Source: Sphingorhabdus sp. YGSMI21
GTDB lineage: Bacteria > Pseudomonadota > Alphaproteobacteria > Sphingomonadales > Sphingomonadaceae
Length of the DNA: 64,000 nt
Reading direction: 5' to 3'
Assembly: GCF_002776575.1 (NCBI RefSeq)
Contig: NZ_CP022548.1
Coordinates: 1,999,001 to 2,063,000 of the forward strand
Shown here: piece by piece, positions 8,974 through 17,178 of the stretch
Numbering within the stretch: the first letter of the stretch is position 1
How the letters are laid out: each line of letters opens with the position of its first letter
Notes under the pieces: generated by a model
Seen by the model: the letters and a program-made list of their open reading frames with translations, nothing else
Database searches by the model: none
Told to the model about the DNA's origin: nothing
Program-made: the position numbers and the translations under genes

Positions 8974-10377
8974 ATGGACTATATCTCTACCAGAGGCGCT
9001 GCGCCCGCACTGAATTTCGAACAAGTAACCCTGGCCGGACTGGCTGGCGATGGCGGCCTTTATGTGCCCGAATCATGGCCGTCTTTCAGCCAAGGCGAAA
9101 TCGCCGCGATGGCGGGGCTGTCCTATGTCGAGACGGCCGTCCGGGTGATGCAGCCTTTTGTCGGTAGTGCGCTTGGCGAAGCGGAACTTCGCGAACTTTG
9201 CGAACAGGCTTACGGCCGTTTCTCCCACGCTGCGGTGACGCCGCTGGTGCAGCTTGACGGGCGGCAATGGCTGCTCGAACTGTTTCACGGACCGACTCTC
9301 GCCTTCAAGGATGTGGCGCTGCAGATACTCGGCCTGTTCTTCGAGACATTCCTCGCCCGGCAGGACAAGCATCTGACCGTGGTCGGCGCGACCTCCGGCG
9401 ATACCGGATCGGCCGCGATCGATGCGCTAGCCGGGCGGGACAAGGTCGATATTTTCATGCTTCATCCCGATGGCCGGATTTCCGATGTCCAGCGCCGGCA
9501 GATGACGACGGTGCGCGCACCCAATGTCCACAATATCGCGATCGACGGCAGCTTCGATGATGCCCAGGCGATGGTGAAGCGGATGTTCGCGGATCAGGAA
9601 GTGACCAGTCGCTTCTCGATCTCGGCGGTCAACTCGATCAACTGGGCGCGTCTGATGGCGCAGGTTGTCTATTATTTTTACGCCGCCAGCCAATTGGGCG
9701 CGCCGCATCGCAAGATCGCCTTTTCCGTGCCGACCGGCAATTTCGGTGATGTCTTTGCCGGCTATGTTGCCTCGAAAATGGGACTGCCGATTGAACGGCT
9801 GATCGTGGCGACCAATGTCAACGACATCCTTCACAGGGCGCTGAGCGCGGGGGACTATTCCACCGGCAGCGTGACACCGACCGCGGCGCCTTCGATGGAT
9901 ATTCAGGTCAGCAGCAATTTTGAACGGCTGCTCTTCGATCTCGAAGGGCGCGACGGCGCAAAAACCTCTGCCCGCATGGCGGACTTTGAACAGAGCCACA
10001 ATATGCAGCTGGAGCCCGGCATGCGGGACACGGCGGCGTCGCTGTTCACCAGCTGCCGCGTTGACCCGGACGATATGGCGCTGGCGATGCGCTGGGCGCA
10101 GGACAAGGCCGGACAGATCATTGACCCGCACAGCGCCATCGGCCTGTCGGCAGCGCAACAGGTCGATCTCGACCCGGCGGTACCGGTGGTCACGCTGGCG
10201 ACCGCTCATCCGGCGAAATTCCCCGATGCTGTGGAACGGGCAACCGGCATCCGTCCGTCTCTGCCGCGGCGGGTTGGAGACCTGTTTGACCGCGAGGAAA
10301 AATATACCAAACTGCCGGGTGACTATGACGCGGTAAAGAGCTTTATCATGTCCAATGCCACGCCGACCGATGGCTGA
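8974..10377 (+). CDS. thrC: Threonine synthase
   Basis: PLP enzyme converting O-phosphohomoserine to threonine. The ATG at 8974 gives the family start MDYISTRG and 467 residues. An upstream in-frame start within SURF1 (8794) is a shadow extension. The PLP lysine is Lys112 in GPTLAFKDVALQ, and the phosphate-binding motif is GATSGDTGSAA. The long form and the FSVPTGNFGDVFAGYVA block fit the class II (bacterial/fungal) threonine synthases. The gene follows SURF1, an arrangement also seen in other sphingomonads, and overlaps the next gene's start by 8 bp. Confidence 0.96.
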   Translation: MDYISTRGAAPALNFEQVTLAGLAGDGGLYVPESWPSFSQGEIAAMAGLSYVETAVRVMQPFVGSALGEAELRELCEQAYGRFSHAAVTPLVQLDGRQWLLELFHGPTLAFKDVALQILGLFFETFLARQDKHLTVVGATSGDTGSAAIDALAGRDKVDIFMLHPDGRISDVQRRQMTTVRAPNVHNIAIDGSFDDAQAMVKRMFADQEVTSRFSISAVNSINWARLMAQVVYYFYAASQLGAPHRKIAFSVPTGNFGDVFAGYVASKMGLPIERLIVATNVNDILHRALSAGDYSTGSVTPTAAPSMDIQVSSNFERLLFDLEGRDGAKTSARMADFEQSHNMQLEPGMRDTAASLFTSCRVDPDDMALAMRWAQDKAGQIIDPHSAIGLSAAQQVDLDPAVPVVTLATAHPAKFPDAVERATGIRPSLPRRVGDLFDREEKYTKLPGDYDAVKSFIMSNATPTDG

Positions 10378-11254
10378 AAACAGCCCCGCCCCTTTATTGA
10401 TGATCAGCGATCCGCGCAGCGACTATACGCTGGTGGATTCCGGTCATGGCCGCAAGCTGGAGCGCTACGGCAGATTTCATTTCATCCGCCCCGAGCCGCA
10501 GGCGATGTGGGCACCGGCCAAAGACGACTGGCAGGCGGATGGGGAGTTTGTTCCCGCGTCGGACGAGGATGGCGGCGGGCGCTGGCATCTGAACAGCAAT
10601 GTCCCGGCAGAGGGATGGCAGATGGACTGGGAAGAAGTGACCTTCACCGCCCAGTGCACGCCGTTCCGGCATCTTGCCTATTTCCCCGACATGGACCCGG
10701 TCTGGCGCTGGTTCCGCGGCAATCTGGAGACGCTCGAATCGCCGCAGATGATGAATCTGTTCGGCTATACCGGTGTCGGCACGCTGGCGCTGTCGGCAGC
10801 CGGTGCCAATCTGGTGCATGTCGATGCCTCGAAGAAATCGGTCACGGCGGCGCGTGACAACGCGGCTTTGTCGGGCATGACCGACCGCCCGATCCGCTGG
10901 ATCATCGACGACGCGGCGAAATTTGCCGCCCGCGAAGTAAGGCGCGAGCGGCGCTATGATGCGATCCTGATGGACCCGCCGAAATATGGCCGCGGGCCGG
11001 ATGGTGAAATCTGGCGGCTGGAAGAACATCTGGCCGGACTGGTCGAGAATTGCGGACAATTGCTTGATGCCGACAGCCGCTGCCTGTTCCTGACCGTCTA
11101 TGCGGTGCGCATGTCAGCGCTGGCGCTGGGGTCGCTGCTGAACGAAAAGCTGGCCCATCTGGGCGGCACGATCGAGGTTGGCGAACTGGCGGTGCGCGAG
11201 GAAGCGCGCGGGTTGCTGCTGCCGACCGCGATATTCGCGCGCTGGTCCGCCTGA
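10370..11254 (+). CDS. Class I SAM-dependent methyltransferase (RlmI-like)
   Basis: A 294-residue methyltransferase. The SAM-binding glycine loop is NLFGYTGVGTLALSAAGA, the acidic residue follows in VHVDASKKSV, and the DAILMDPPKYGRGPDGEIWRL block carries the DPPK(Y/F)GRG motif of the RlmI/RlmK-type rRNA cytosine methyltransferases. It lacks an N-terminal PUA domain. An N-terminal region rich in Trp and acidic residues precedes the catalytic domain. The ATG at 10370 overlaps thrC; an ATG at 10355 is also in frame. RNA is the likely substrate, but the exact target cannot be read from sequence. Confidence 0.85.
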   Translation: MAENSPAPLLMISDPRSDYTLVDSGHGRKLERYGRFHFIRPEPQAMWAPAKDDWQADGEFVPASDEDGGGRWHLNSNVPAEGWQMDWEEVTFTAQCTPFRHLAYFPDMDPVWRWFRGNLETLESPQMMNLFGYTGVGTLALSAAGANLVHVDASKKSVTAARDNAALSGMTDRPIRWIIDDAAKFAAREVRRERRYDAILMDPPKYGRGPDGEIWRLEEHLAGLVENCGQLLDADSRCLFLTVYAVRMSALALGSLLNEKLAHLGGTIEVGELAVREEARGLLLPTAIFARWSA

Positions 11255-11291
11255 CTTGCCATTTCCCCGCTAACATGGTCAGATATTATCT

Positions 11292-11663
11292 ATGACAGAC
11301 ACATTGCTCCTGGAAGTCAACGACCTCGATGTCGACGTGCTCACCGGAATCTATTCCGAAGAGACCCACTTGCCACAGCCGCTGCGCATTTCGATCGCTG
11401 CCGAACTGAAAGTGCAGGAGCGTTATGAAGCGGACACGTCGCTCGACCATTCGAAAAATTATATGGACCTGAAACATGCCGCGACGGATGCGCTGCCGGA
11501 AGGCGTGCATTTCAAGCTGATCGAGGCGGTCGCGGACCATATCATCGAGACATTGTTCCTGCAGGACGCGAATATTCTTCGCGTTACGGTGAAGATCGTC
11601 AAGCTGCTGATCTCCGAAAAAGGGGAGCAGATCGGCATCACGCTTAGCCGGAGCCGGAAATGA
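11292..11663 (+). CDS. folB: Dihydroneopterin aldolase
   Basis: Folate pathway enzyme that cleaves dihydroneopterin to 6-hydroxymethyl-dihydropterin and glycolaldehyde. The 123-residue protein has the FolB pattern: LTGIYSEET (substrate-binding Glu), NYMDL (Tyr) and VKIVKLLISEK with the catalytic Lys. It is coupled by a 4-bp overlap to the following pteridine-reductase-like gene, a sensible pairing in pterin metabolism. Confidence 0.9.
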   Translation: MTDTLLLEVNDLDVDVLTGIYSEETHLPQPLRISIAAELKVQERYEADTSLDHSKNYMDLKHAATDALPEGVHFKLIEAVADHIIETLFLQDANILRVTVKIVKLLISEKGEQIGITLSRSRK

Positions 11664-12427
11664 CCGCGCCAATCGCGCTGGTCACCGGCGGCGTGAAACG
11701 GGTGGGCGCGGCGATTGCCGCGCGACTGGCCGAGGCCGGCTATGCGCTGGCGCTGCATGGCAATAGCGATGCCATCCCCGAAGAGGGCTTGGCCAGGAAG
11801 CTTGCGGAAACAGGCTGTGACTGGTCCGGTTTCCAGCAGGATTTTCTTGAGGAAGGCGCCGCCGAAGCGTTGATGGACCAGATCGTCGACCATTTTGGGC
11901 GGACGCCGGATCTGATCGTCAACAGCGCCTCGATATTCGGGCAGGATGATGCCGGCTCTCTGTCGGAAAAGGATTTGCAGGAGCATTTGCGGGTCAACAG
12001 CATGGTGCCCGTGCTGCTGACGACCGCTCTCCATCACCGCCGGCCCGCCGGCAGCGATCGCGCCTGTGTGATCCACATATTGGACCAGCGCATCCGCAAT
12101 CCCAATCGGGACCAGCTGAGCTATACGCTTTCGAAACAGGCCCTGGCCGGTTCGGTTCGCTCGCTCGCCGTGGCCTGCGCGGACAAGCTCCGCGTCAATG
12201 GCGTCGCGCCGGGACTGACGCTGACGGCCGGTGAATATGGCGAGGAGCAGCTGGCCAATATCACCGCGATGATGCCGCTCGACCGGCTGCCGGAGCCGGA
12301 TGATATCGCCGACGCGGTTCTCTATCTTGCGCGCGCAAAGGCGGTCACCGGACAGATTGTCTATGTCGACGGCGGCGCCAACCTGAAGAGCTTTGACCGC
12401 GACTTCGTCCATCTCGGCAAGGACTGA
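11660..12427 (+). CDS. SDR oxidoreductase, pteridine reductase/FolM-like
   Basis: Short-chain dehydrogenase of 255 residues. The cofactor-binding loop is TGGVKRVGAAIA. The catalytic residues are spaced Asp-x12-Tyr-x3-Lys (ILDQRI...SYTLSK) with Asp where classical SDRs have Ser. This matches the Asp/Tyr/Lys triad and spacing of pteridine reductase PTR1 and is expected for FolM. The likely reaction is NADPH-dependent reduction of dihydrobiopterin, dihydromonapterin or dihydrofolate. Direct overlap with folB supports that reading. The substrate is inferred, not shown. Confidence 0.82.
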   Translation: MTAPIALVTGGVKRVGAAIAARLAEAGYALALHGNSDAIPEEGLARKLAETGCDWSGFQQDFLEEGAAEALMDQIVDHFGRTPDLIVNSASIFGQDDAGSLSEKDLQEHLRVNSMVPVLLTTALHHRRPAGSDRACVIHILDQRIRNPNRDQLSYTLSKQALAGSVRSLAVACADKLRVNGVAPGLTLTAGEYGEEQLANITAMMPLDRLPEPDDIADAVLYLARAKAVTGQIVYVDGGANLKSFDRDFVHLGKD

Positions 12428-12549
12428 GCCTTCCGATACGCCTCAAAGGACAGGTTCTAACCTTTCCCGAAATAGCCCATCTCGCAATCATCCAACGCCG
12501 GCCGCCTTCGCGGTGGGCGGGATGCATTTGCAATTTTGAAAGGCTCATC

Positions 12550-13131
12550 ATGCGTATTTCCCCCAAATTGATCCTGACCACCAGCGCCGTTATCGCGCTG
12601 GCCGCCTGCTCCACCGAAGCGCCCCAGGCCGCCGTCGACGAAGGCTCAGCCAATGCGATGATGGATTCGGCTGATAGCGCCGAAACCGGAACGATCGTCG
12701 ATGTTGCCGTGGGCAATGCCGATTTCTCGACGCTTGTCACCGCAGTCACCGCGGCGGATCTGGCGTCCACTCTGGGCAGCGAGGGACCCTTTACCGTCTT
12801 TGCGCCGACCAACGACGCCTTTGCCAAGGTCGACCCCGCCACGCTGAATGCCTTGCTGACACCGGAAAAAAAGGCGGATCTGACCGGCCTGCTGACCTAT
12901 CACGTGGTTGCCGGAGAGCTGAAAGCGGCTGATGTCATCAGCGCGATCACCAATGGCGGTGGCACCGCGGTGCTGACCACGGTGCAGGGCGGAATGCTGA
13001 AGGCCACGCTGGATGGCGATTCGGTCATTCTCGAAGACGAAACCGGAGGGAAATCAACCGTCATCCTGACCGATGTCGAGGCATCCAATGGTGTGATCCA
13101 CGCGATCGATACGGTTGTCATGCCGGGATAA
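12550..13131 (+). CDS. Fasciclin-domain lipoprotein 1
   Basis: A 193-residue exported lipoprotein. The signal peptide ends in the lipobox IALAAC (Cys20 predicted lipidated), followed by a short linker and one FAS1 domain (about 55-193). The domain has both conserved blocks: H1 (GPFTVFAPTNDAFAKV) and H2 (NGVIHAIDTVVMP). FAS1 domains mediate adhesion or protein-protein contacts; the partner here is unknown. It has its own downstream terminator and a closely related paralogue 180 bp further on. Confidence 0.9.
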   Translation: MRISPKLILTTSAVIALAACSTEAPQAAVDEGSANAMMDSADSAETGTIVDVAVGNADFSTLVTAVTAADLASTLGSEGPFTVFAPTNDAFAKVDPATLNALLTPEKKADLTGLLTYHVVAGELKAADVISAITNGGGTAVLTTVQGGMLKATLDGDSVILEDETGGKSTVILTDVEASNGVIHAIDTVVMPG

Positions 13132-13161
13132 TTTTGATCCGCCTGAACCAGGTCGGACGAC

Positions 13162-13195
13162 AAAGGGCTTCACCGCTAGGTGGAGCCCTTTTCTA
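13162..13195 (+). terminator. Intrinsic terminator after fasciclin gene 1
   Basis: Hairpin AAGGGCTTCACC-GCTA-GGTGGAGCCCTT with one G-T pair, followed by TTCTATT. It starts about 30 bp after the stop codon. Confidence 0.75.
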
Positions 13196-13310
13196 TTAGG
13201 GTTTTTGTGGGTTTCCTTCTGGTGCAGGCAACGCTAACCCGCGCCTTCGAATTTCATCACCACTTGTTCGTATGGTGCGTCAAGCGGATGGATCACAAGA
13301 AAGGAAATTC

Positions 13311-13880
13311 ATGTTCAACGCCCCCAAAATTATTCTGGCATCATCTCTTCTGGCACTGGTACCGGCCTGTTCTTCGGAATTGAGCAAAGAGGACCAGGAA
13401 CTGCTCGATGCGCGCATCGCCGACGAAGCGAAGCCGACCAACCTGATCGCCGTACTGCAGGCCAATCCCGACCTCAGCACCGCGAGCACCTTGCTCGGTC
13501 TTTCCGGAGTTGGCGCCGAGCTCGATGGCGATGGATCCTACACGGCATTTGCCGCTACCAACGAAGTCTACAACAAGATGGACGCTGAAAAGCTGAGCGA
13601 GCTGATGCATGCGGATAACAAGGACGCGCTGGCCGACATCACGAAATATAGCCTCGTCGAGGGCAGCATGACTTCTGCCGATATCGCCAAGGCAATCACC
13701 GACGGCGGCGGCACCGCCAGCATCACCACCCTGCAGGGCGGCGTGATCAAGGCGAGCATGGAAGGCGACAAGATCGTTCTTGAGGACGGCGCCGGCAACA
13801 AGGCCAATGTCACCCAGGCCGATGTGGAATCGACCAACGGCACGCTGCACGTCATCGACGCGATCCTGATGCCGAAATAG
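13311..13880 (+). CDS. Fasciclin-domain lipoprotein 2
   Basis: A 189-residue paralogue of the gene just upstream. The ATG at 13311 has AAGGAA eight bases before it and gives a clean lipoprotein signal ending in LVPAC; longer starts would bury the signal peptide. The FAS1 domain is more diverged: H1 reads YTAFAATNEVYNKM instead of TVFAPTNDAF, while H2 (NGTLHVIDAILMP) is conserved. The pair shares the internal GGGTA...TLQGG segment, showing tandem duplication. Function is unknown beyond likely envelope attachment. Confidence 0.88.
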   Translation: MFNAPKIILASSLLALVPACSSELSKEDQELLDARIADEAKPTNLIAVLQANPDLSTASTLLGLSGVGAELDGDGSYTAFAATNEVYNKMDAEKLSELMHADNKDALADITKYSLVEGSMTSADIAKAITDGGGTASITTLQGGVIKASMEGDKIVLEDGAGNKANVTQADVESTNGTLHVIDAILMPK

Positions 13881-13903
13881 GTTCGGATATCACAGGACAA
13901 ACC

Positions 13904-13931
13904 AGGCCTCGCATGATTGCGGGGCCTTTTT
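13904..13931 (+). terminator. Intrinsic terminator after fasciclin gene 2
   Basis: AGGCCTCGCA-TGAT-TGCGGGGCC followed by six T. It lies about 25 bp after the stop. Confidence 0.8.
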
Positions 13932-13980
13932 TGTTTGCGCAGGGTCGGCTAGCATCGGCTGCGCAGCGAAGGAGAGTGAT

Positions 13981-14391
13981 ATGCCGCAATATTGGCTGAT
14001 GAAATCGGAGCCGGATGAATATGGCTGGGATGATCTGGTCGCCGAGGGTGAAGGCATCTGGGACGGCGTCAAGAATGCGCAGGCGTCGAACAATATGAAG
14101 GCTATGCAGAAAGGCGATCAGGTCTTTTTCTACCATTCGCGTCAGGGGCTGGACGTGGTCGGCATCATGGAAGTGAGCGAAGAGGCCTCTCCCGATGTGA
14201 CGACCGACCCGGACCGCTGGGTGGTGGTCAAGGTAAAGCCGGTTCGGAAACTTGCCAGATCAGTGCCGCTCAAGGCAATGAAGCAGAATCCCGAGCTGAA
14301 AGATCTGGCGATCATCCGGCAGACGCGCTTGTCGGTGGCTCCGGTGACGGAGCAGGAATGGCAGGCGATACTGGAGATGGCGGGTGAGTGA
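13981..14391 (+). CDS. EVE domain protein
   Basis: A 136-residue single-domain protein beginning QYWLMKSEPDEYGWDDL, the diagnostic EVE opening. It continues with WDGVKNAQASNNMKAMQKGDQVFFYHS, an aromatic-lined pocket of the PUA-like fold. EVE domains are thought to read modified nucleobases in DNA or RNA (thymocyte nuclear protein 1 family). A purine-rich GAAGGAGAG sits before the ATG. The 3' end overlaps the GTG start of glsA by 8 bp, but no functional link is evident. Confidence 0.9.
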   Translation: MPQYWLMKSEPDEYGWDDLVAEGEGIWDGVKNAQASNNMKAMQKGDQVFFYHSRQGLDVVGIMEVSEEASPDVTTDPDRWVVVKVKPVRKLARSVPLKAMKQNPELKDLAIIRQTRLSVAPVTEQEWQAILEMAGE

Positions 14392-15337
14392 AGACAATCC
14401 GGACTGGCCGGAAATCCTCAACGCGGTCGAACAGGCGGTCGCTCCTGAAATCGGAACCGGCAAGGTCGCCGACTATATTCCGGCGCTGGCCAGTGTCGAT
14501 CCGCGTAAATTCGGGCTGGCGGTGGCGCTTTCCGACGGACGGATGGAAACGCTCGGCGATTCCGATGAAGCATTCTCCATGCAGAGCATATCCAAGATTT
14601 TCACTCTTTCACTGGCGCTCAAGGCGGTCGGCGACCGGCTTTGGGACCGGGTCGGGCGGGAGCCGTCAGGTTCGCCGTTCAACTCGATCGTCCAGCTGGA
14701 AAATGAACAGGGCATACCGCGCAACCCGCTGATCAACGCAGGCGCGATCGTGACCACGGATCATCTGGTCGAACATTATTGCGCCGACAGCGACGGTGCC
14801 GAGCCGGCGGTGGTAGAGCTGCTGACCATGTTGCGGCGGCTGGCGCAGGACGACACGATCCAGATCGACAGCGCTGTTGCCCTGTCGGAAGCGGAGTCGG
14901 GCTCGCGCAACCGGGCGCTGGCCCATTTCATGGCGGCCTTTGGCAATATGGCGAATCCGGTAGAAAAAACGCTCGCGGCCTATTTCCGCCATTGTGCCGT
15001 TGCGGTCACCTGCCGCCAGCTCGCGCGCGCCGCATTATTCCTGGCCCATGGTGGCCGCGATCCTGTCACCGGCGAGCAAGTCGTCACCCGCCAGCGATGC
15101 CGCCGGATTCTGGCGGTGATGATGTCCAGCGGCCATTATGACAATAGCGGCGACTTTGCCTATCGGATCGGCCTGCCGGGAAAAAGCGGCGTCGGCGGCG
15201 GCATATTGGCCGTCGCGCCGGGGCAGGGAACCATTGCGGTCTGGTCGCCGGGCCTGAACCGCGCCGGAACGTCCCGGGTCGGCAGCCTCGCGCTGGGAGA
15301 GTTGGTGCGGCAGACGGGATGGTCGGTGTTCGGCTAG
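14384..15337 (+). CDS. glsA: Glutaminase A
   Basis: Hydrolyses glutamine to glutamate and ammonia. The 317-residue protein has the serine-dependent beta-lactamase-like fold, with the catalytic Ser-x-x-Lys in SMQSISKIF and conserved NPLINAGAIV and ESGSRNRALAHFM blocks. It ends with the family's GKSGVGGGILAVAPG segment. The start is GTG at 14384, inside the end of the EVE gene. Its stop overlaps by 4 bp the convergent stop of the thiamine-diphosphate enzyme gene. Confidence 0.93.
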   Translation: MSEDNPDWPEILNAVEQAVAPEIGTGKVADYIPALASVDPRKFGLAVALSDGRMETLGDSDEAFSMQSISKIFTLSLALKAVGDRLWDRVGREPSGSPFNSIVQLENEQGIPRNPLINAGAIVTTDHLVEHYCADSDGAEPAVVELLTMLRRLAQDDTIQIDSAVALSEAESGSRNRALAHFMAAFGNMANPVEKTLAAYFRHCAVAVTCRQLARAALFLAHGGRDPVTGEQVVTRQRCRRILAVMMSSGHYDNSGDFAYRIGLPGKSGVGGGILAVAPGQGTIAVWSPGLNRAGTSRVGSLALGELVRQTGWSVFG

Positions 15338-16986
15338 TCGGCGCTTCGCAATCCGCTCACGGTCGCGCCGGCAGCGGTCAGAAATTCGACGTCGGTTTTC
15401 AAGTGAAGCAATCTTAGTCCCTTGCGTTTCATGGCCTCGGATAAAGCCGGTGCAAAGTCGTCGGTGGCTTCCACCGTCGCGCTCCAGCCACCATAGGCCT
15501 TTGCCAGTGCCGCGAAGTCGGGGTTCTTCAGCGATGTCGCCGAAAGTCTTGCCGGATATTCGCGTTCCTGGTGCAGGCGGATGGTGCCAAAGCTGCCATT
15601 GTCGATCACCAGCACCAGCAGGTTGGCGTCATACTGGATCGCGGTGGCGAGTTCCTGACCGTTCATCATGAAGTCGCCGTCGCCCGCTATAACCACCGAC
15701 ACGCGGTCGGGGAAGCGCAGGGATGCTGCGACCGAGGCCGGGACGCCGTAGCCCATGGCGCCGGATGTCGGGGCGAGCTGGCTGGGGAAGGCGCCATATT
15801 TCCAGTAGCGGTGCCACCAGCCGGAAAAATTGCCGGCGCCGTTGCAGATAATCGCGTCGGCGGGAATCTGCTGTTGCATTGCCTCCACGCAGAGGCCGAG
15901 ATCGAGCTTGGCGGCACTGGGTTTCGGGTTCGACCAGTCCAGATAGTCCTGATGCGCGGCCTTGCCGGCTTCGAAGGTGAGGAGATCATCGTCCCACAGC
16001 GCGACCTGTTCAGCGAACTCGTCCATCTCGGCGCAGATCGGCAGGTCGGTGCGATAGACATGGTTGAGCTCGTCGGGATCGGGATGGACGTGGACGAGAA
16101 TCTGGTCGGGATGGTCGGGGGTGATCAATGTATAGCCATCGGTGGTCGCCTCGCCGAGCCGCGCGCCGACCGCAAGTATCAGATCCGCGTCCTTGATCCG
16201 CTGGACCAGCTTCGGATTGGGGCCGTAGCCGAGATTGCCGGCATAGACCGGGCTTTCGTTGGGAAAATTATCCTGCCGCCGGAACGCAACCGCCACCGGC
16301 AGTCCGATGCGCTCGGCATATTGGGCGAAATAATGTTTGCTCTTGGCACTCCAGCCCGCGCCACCGATGATCGCAATCGGGTCGGTCGCATCGCGCAGCA
16401 TGTCGGTGAGTGTCGTCATCGCGTCCGGACAAAGCGGCTGGGCCGGGGCGACGACCTTGGGGCGGTCGAGTGCTTCGACCTCGTCGCGCAGCATGTCTTC
16501 GGGCAGCGACAGAACGACCGGTCCCGGGCGTCCCGAACTGGCGGTATCAAAAGCGCGGGCGATATATTCCGGAATTCGCGCTGCATTGTCGATCCGCGCC
16601 GCCCATTTGGCGAGCGGGGTGAACATGGCGGTGAAATCGACTTCCTGAAAGCCCTCGCGGTCGCGGTCATCGCGGGCAACATCGCCGATGAACAGGATCA
16701 TCGGCGTGCTGTCCTGCATCGCGGTGTGGACACCGATGCTGGCGTTGGTCGCGCCGGGGCCGCGGGTGACAAAGGCAATGCCGGGGGTACCGGTCATCTT
16801 GCCGTCGGCCTCGGCCATGAAAGCGGCGCTGCCGTCTTGCCGGGTGGAGACGGTCTGGATGGTGCCGCAGTCGTGGAGCGCGTCGAGCACGGAGAGAAAG
16901 CTTTCGCCGGGAACGGTGAAGATGCGATCGGTGCCCTGGATGACCAGTTGGTCGACGAGTATTTGTGCCCCGGTGCGTTTTTTCAT
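15334..16986 (-). CDS. Thiamine-diphosphate-binding protein, acetolactate-synthase-like
   Basis: A 550-residue three-domain ThDP enzyme. Catalytic Glu28 is in the N-terminal domain (TVPGESF), the central domain is nucleotide-fold (IAIIGGAGWSAKS), and the C-terminal cofactor motif GDGDFMMNGQELATAI...IDNGSFGT binds ThDP-Mg. The EGFQEVDF segment resembles acetolactate synthase rather than a simple decarboxylase. No regulatory small subunit (ilvH) is adjacent, which argues against the isoleucine-valine enzyme. It lies downstream of an aldehyde dehydrogenase gene on the same strand; an aldehyde product could feed that enzyme. The substrate is unknown. Confidence 0.85.
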   Translation of the reverse strand: MKKRTGAQILVDQLVIQGTDRIFTVPGESFLSVLDALHDCGTIQTVSTRQDGSAAFMAEADGKMTGTPGIAFVTRGPGATNASIGVHTAMQDSTPMILFIGDVARDDRDREGFQEVDFTAMFTPLAKWAARIDNAARIPEYIARAFDTASSGRPGPVVLSLPEDMLRDEVEALDRPKVVAPAQPLCPDAMTTLTDMLRDATDPIAIIGGAGWSAKSKHYFAQYAERIGLPVAVAFRRQDNFPNESPVYAGNLGYGPNPKLVQRIKDADLILAVGARLGEATTDGYTLITPDHPDQILVHVHPDPDELNHVYRTDLPICAEMDEFAEQVALWDDDLLTFEAGKAAHQDYLDWSNPKPSAAKLDLGLCVEAMQQQIPADAIICNGAGNFSGWWHRYWKYGAFPSQLAPTSGAMGYGVPASVAASLRFPDRVSVVIAGDGDFMMNGQELATAIQYDANLLVLVIDNGSFGTIRLHQEREYPARLSATSLKNPDFAALAKAYGGWSATVEATDDFAPALSEAMKRKGLRLLHLKTDVEFLTAAGATVSGLRSAD

Positions 16987-17001
16987 GTTTCTTTCTCCAT
17001 G

Positions 17002-17172
17002 CTCACCCGCCCTTCTCCCGTGAGGGAGAAGGATATGAAGCCTTGGCAGCTTTGCTGCCTAGGCGAAGTTGGATGAGGGCGTTCTGTCCTCGGAATATTG
17101 TACACCCTCACCCAGCTATGACTGGGCAACAAGTTGCCAAGTCGTCGCAACCCTCTCCCTTGAGGGAGAGGG
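17002..17172. repeat. Palindromic intergenic repeat pair
   Basis: The gap between the two minus-strand genes holds two hairpin units, CCTTCTCCCGTGAGGGAGAAGG at the left and CCTCTCCCTTGAGGGAGAGG at the right. Between them lies GC-rich inverted sequence (GCCTTGGCAG...CTGCCTAGGC). It is a sphingomonad/proteobacterial REP-type element with no coding potential. Confidence 0.75.
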
Positions 17173-17178
17173 AATCAT

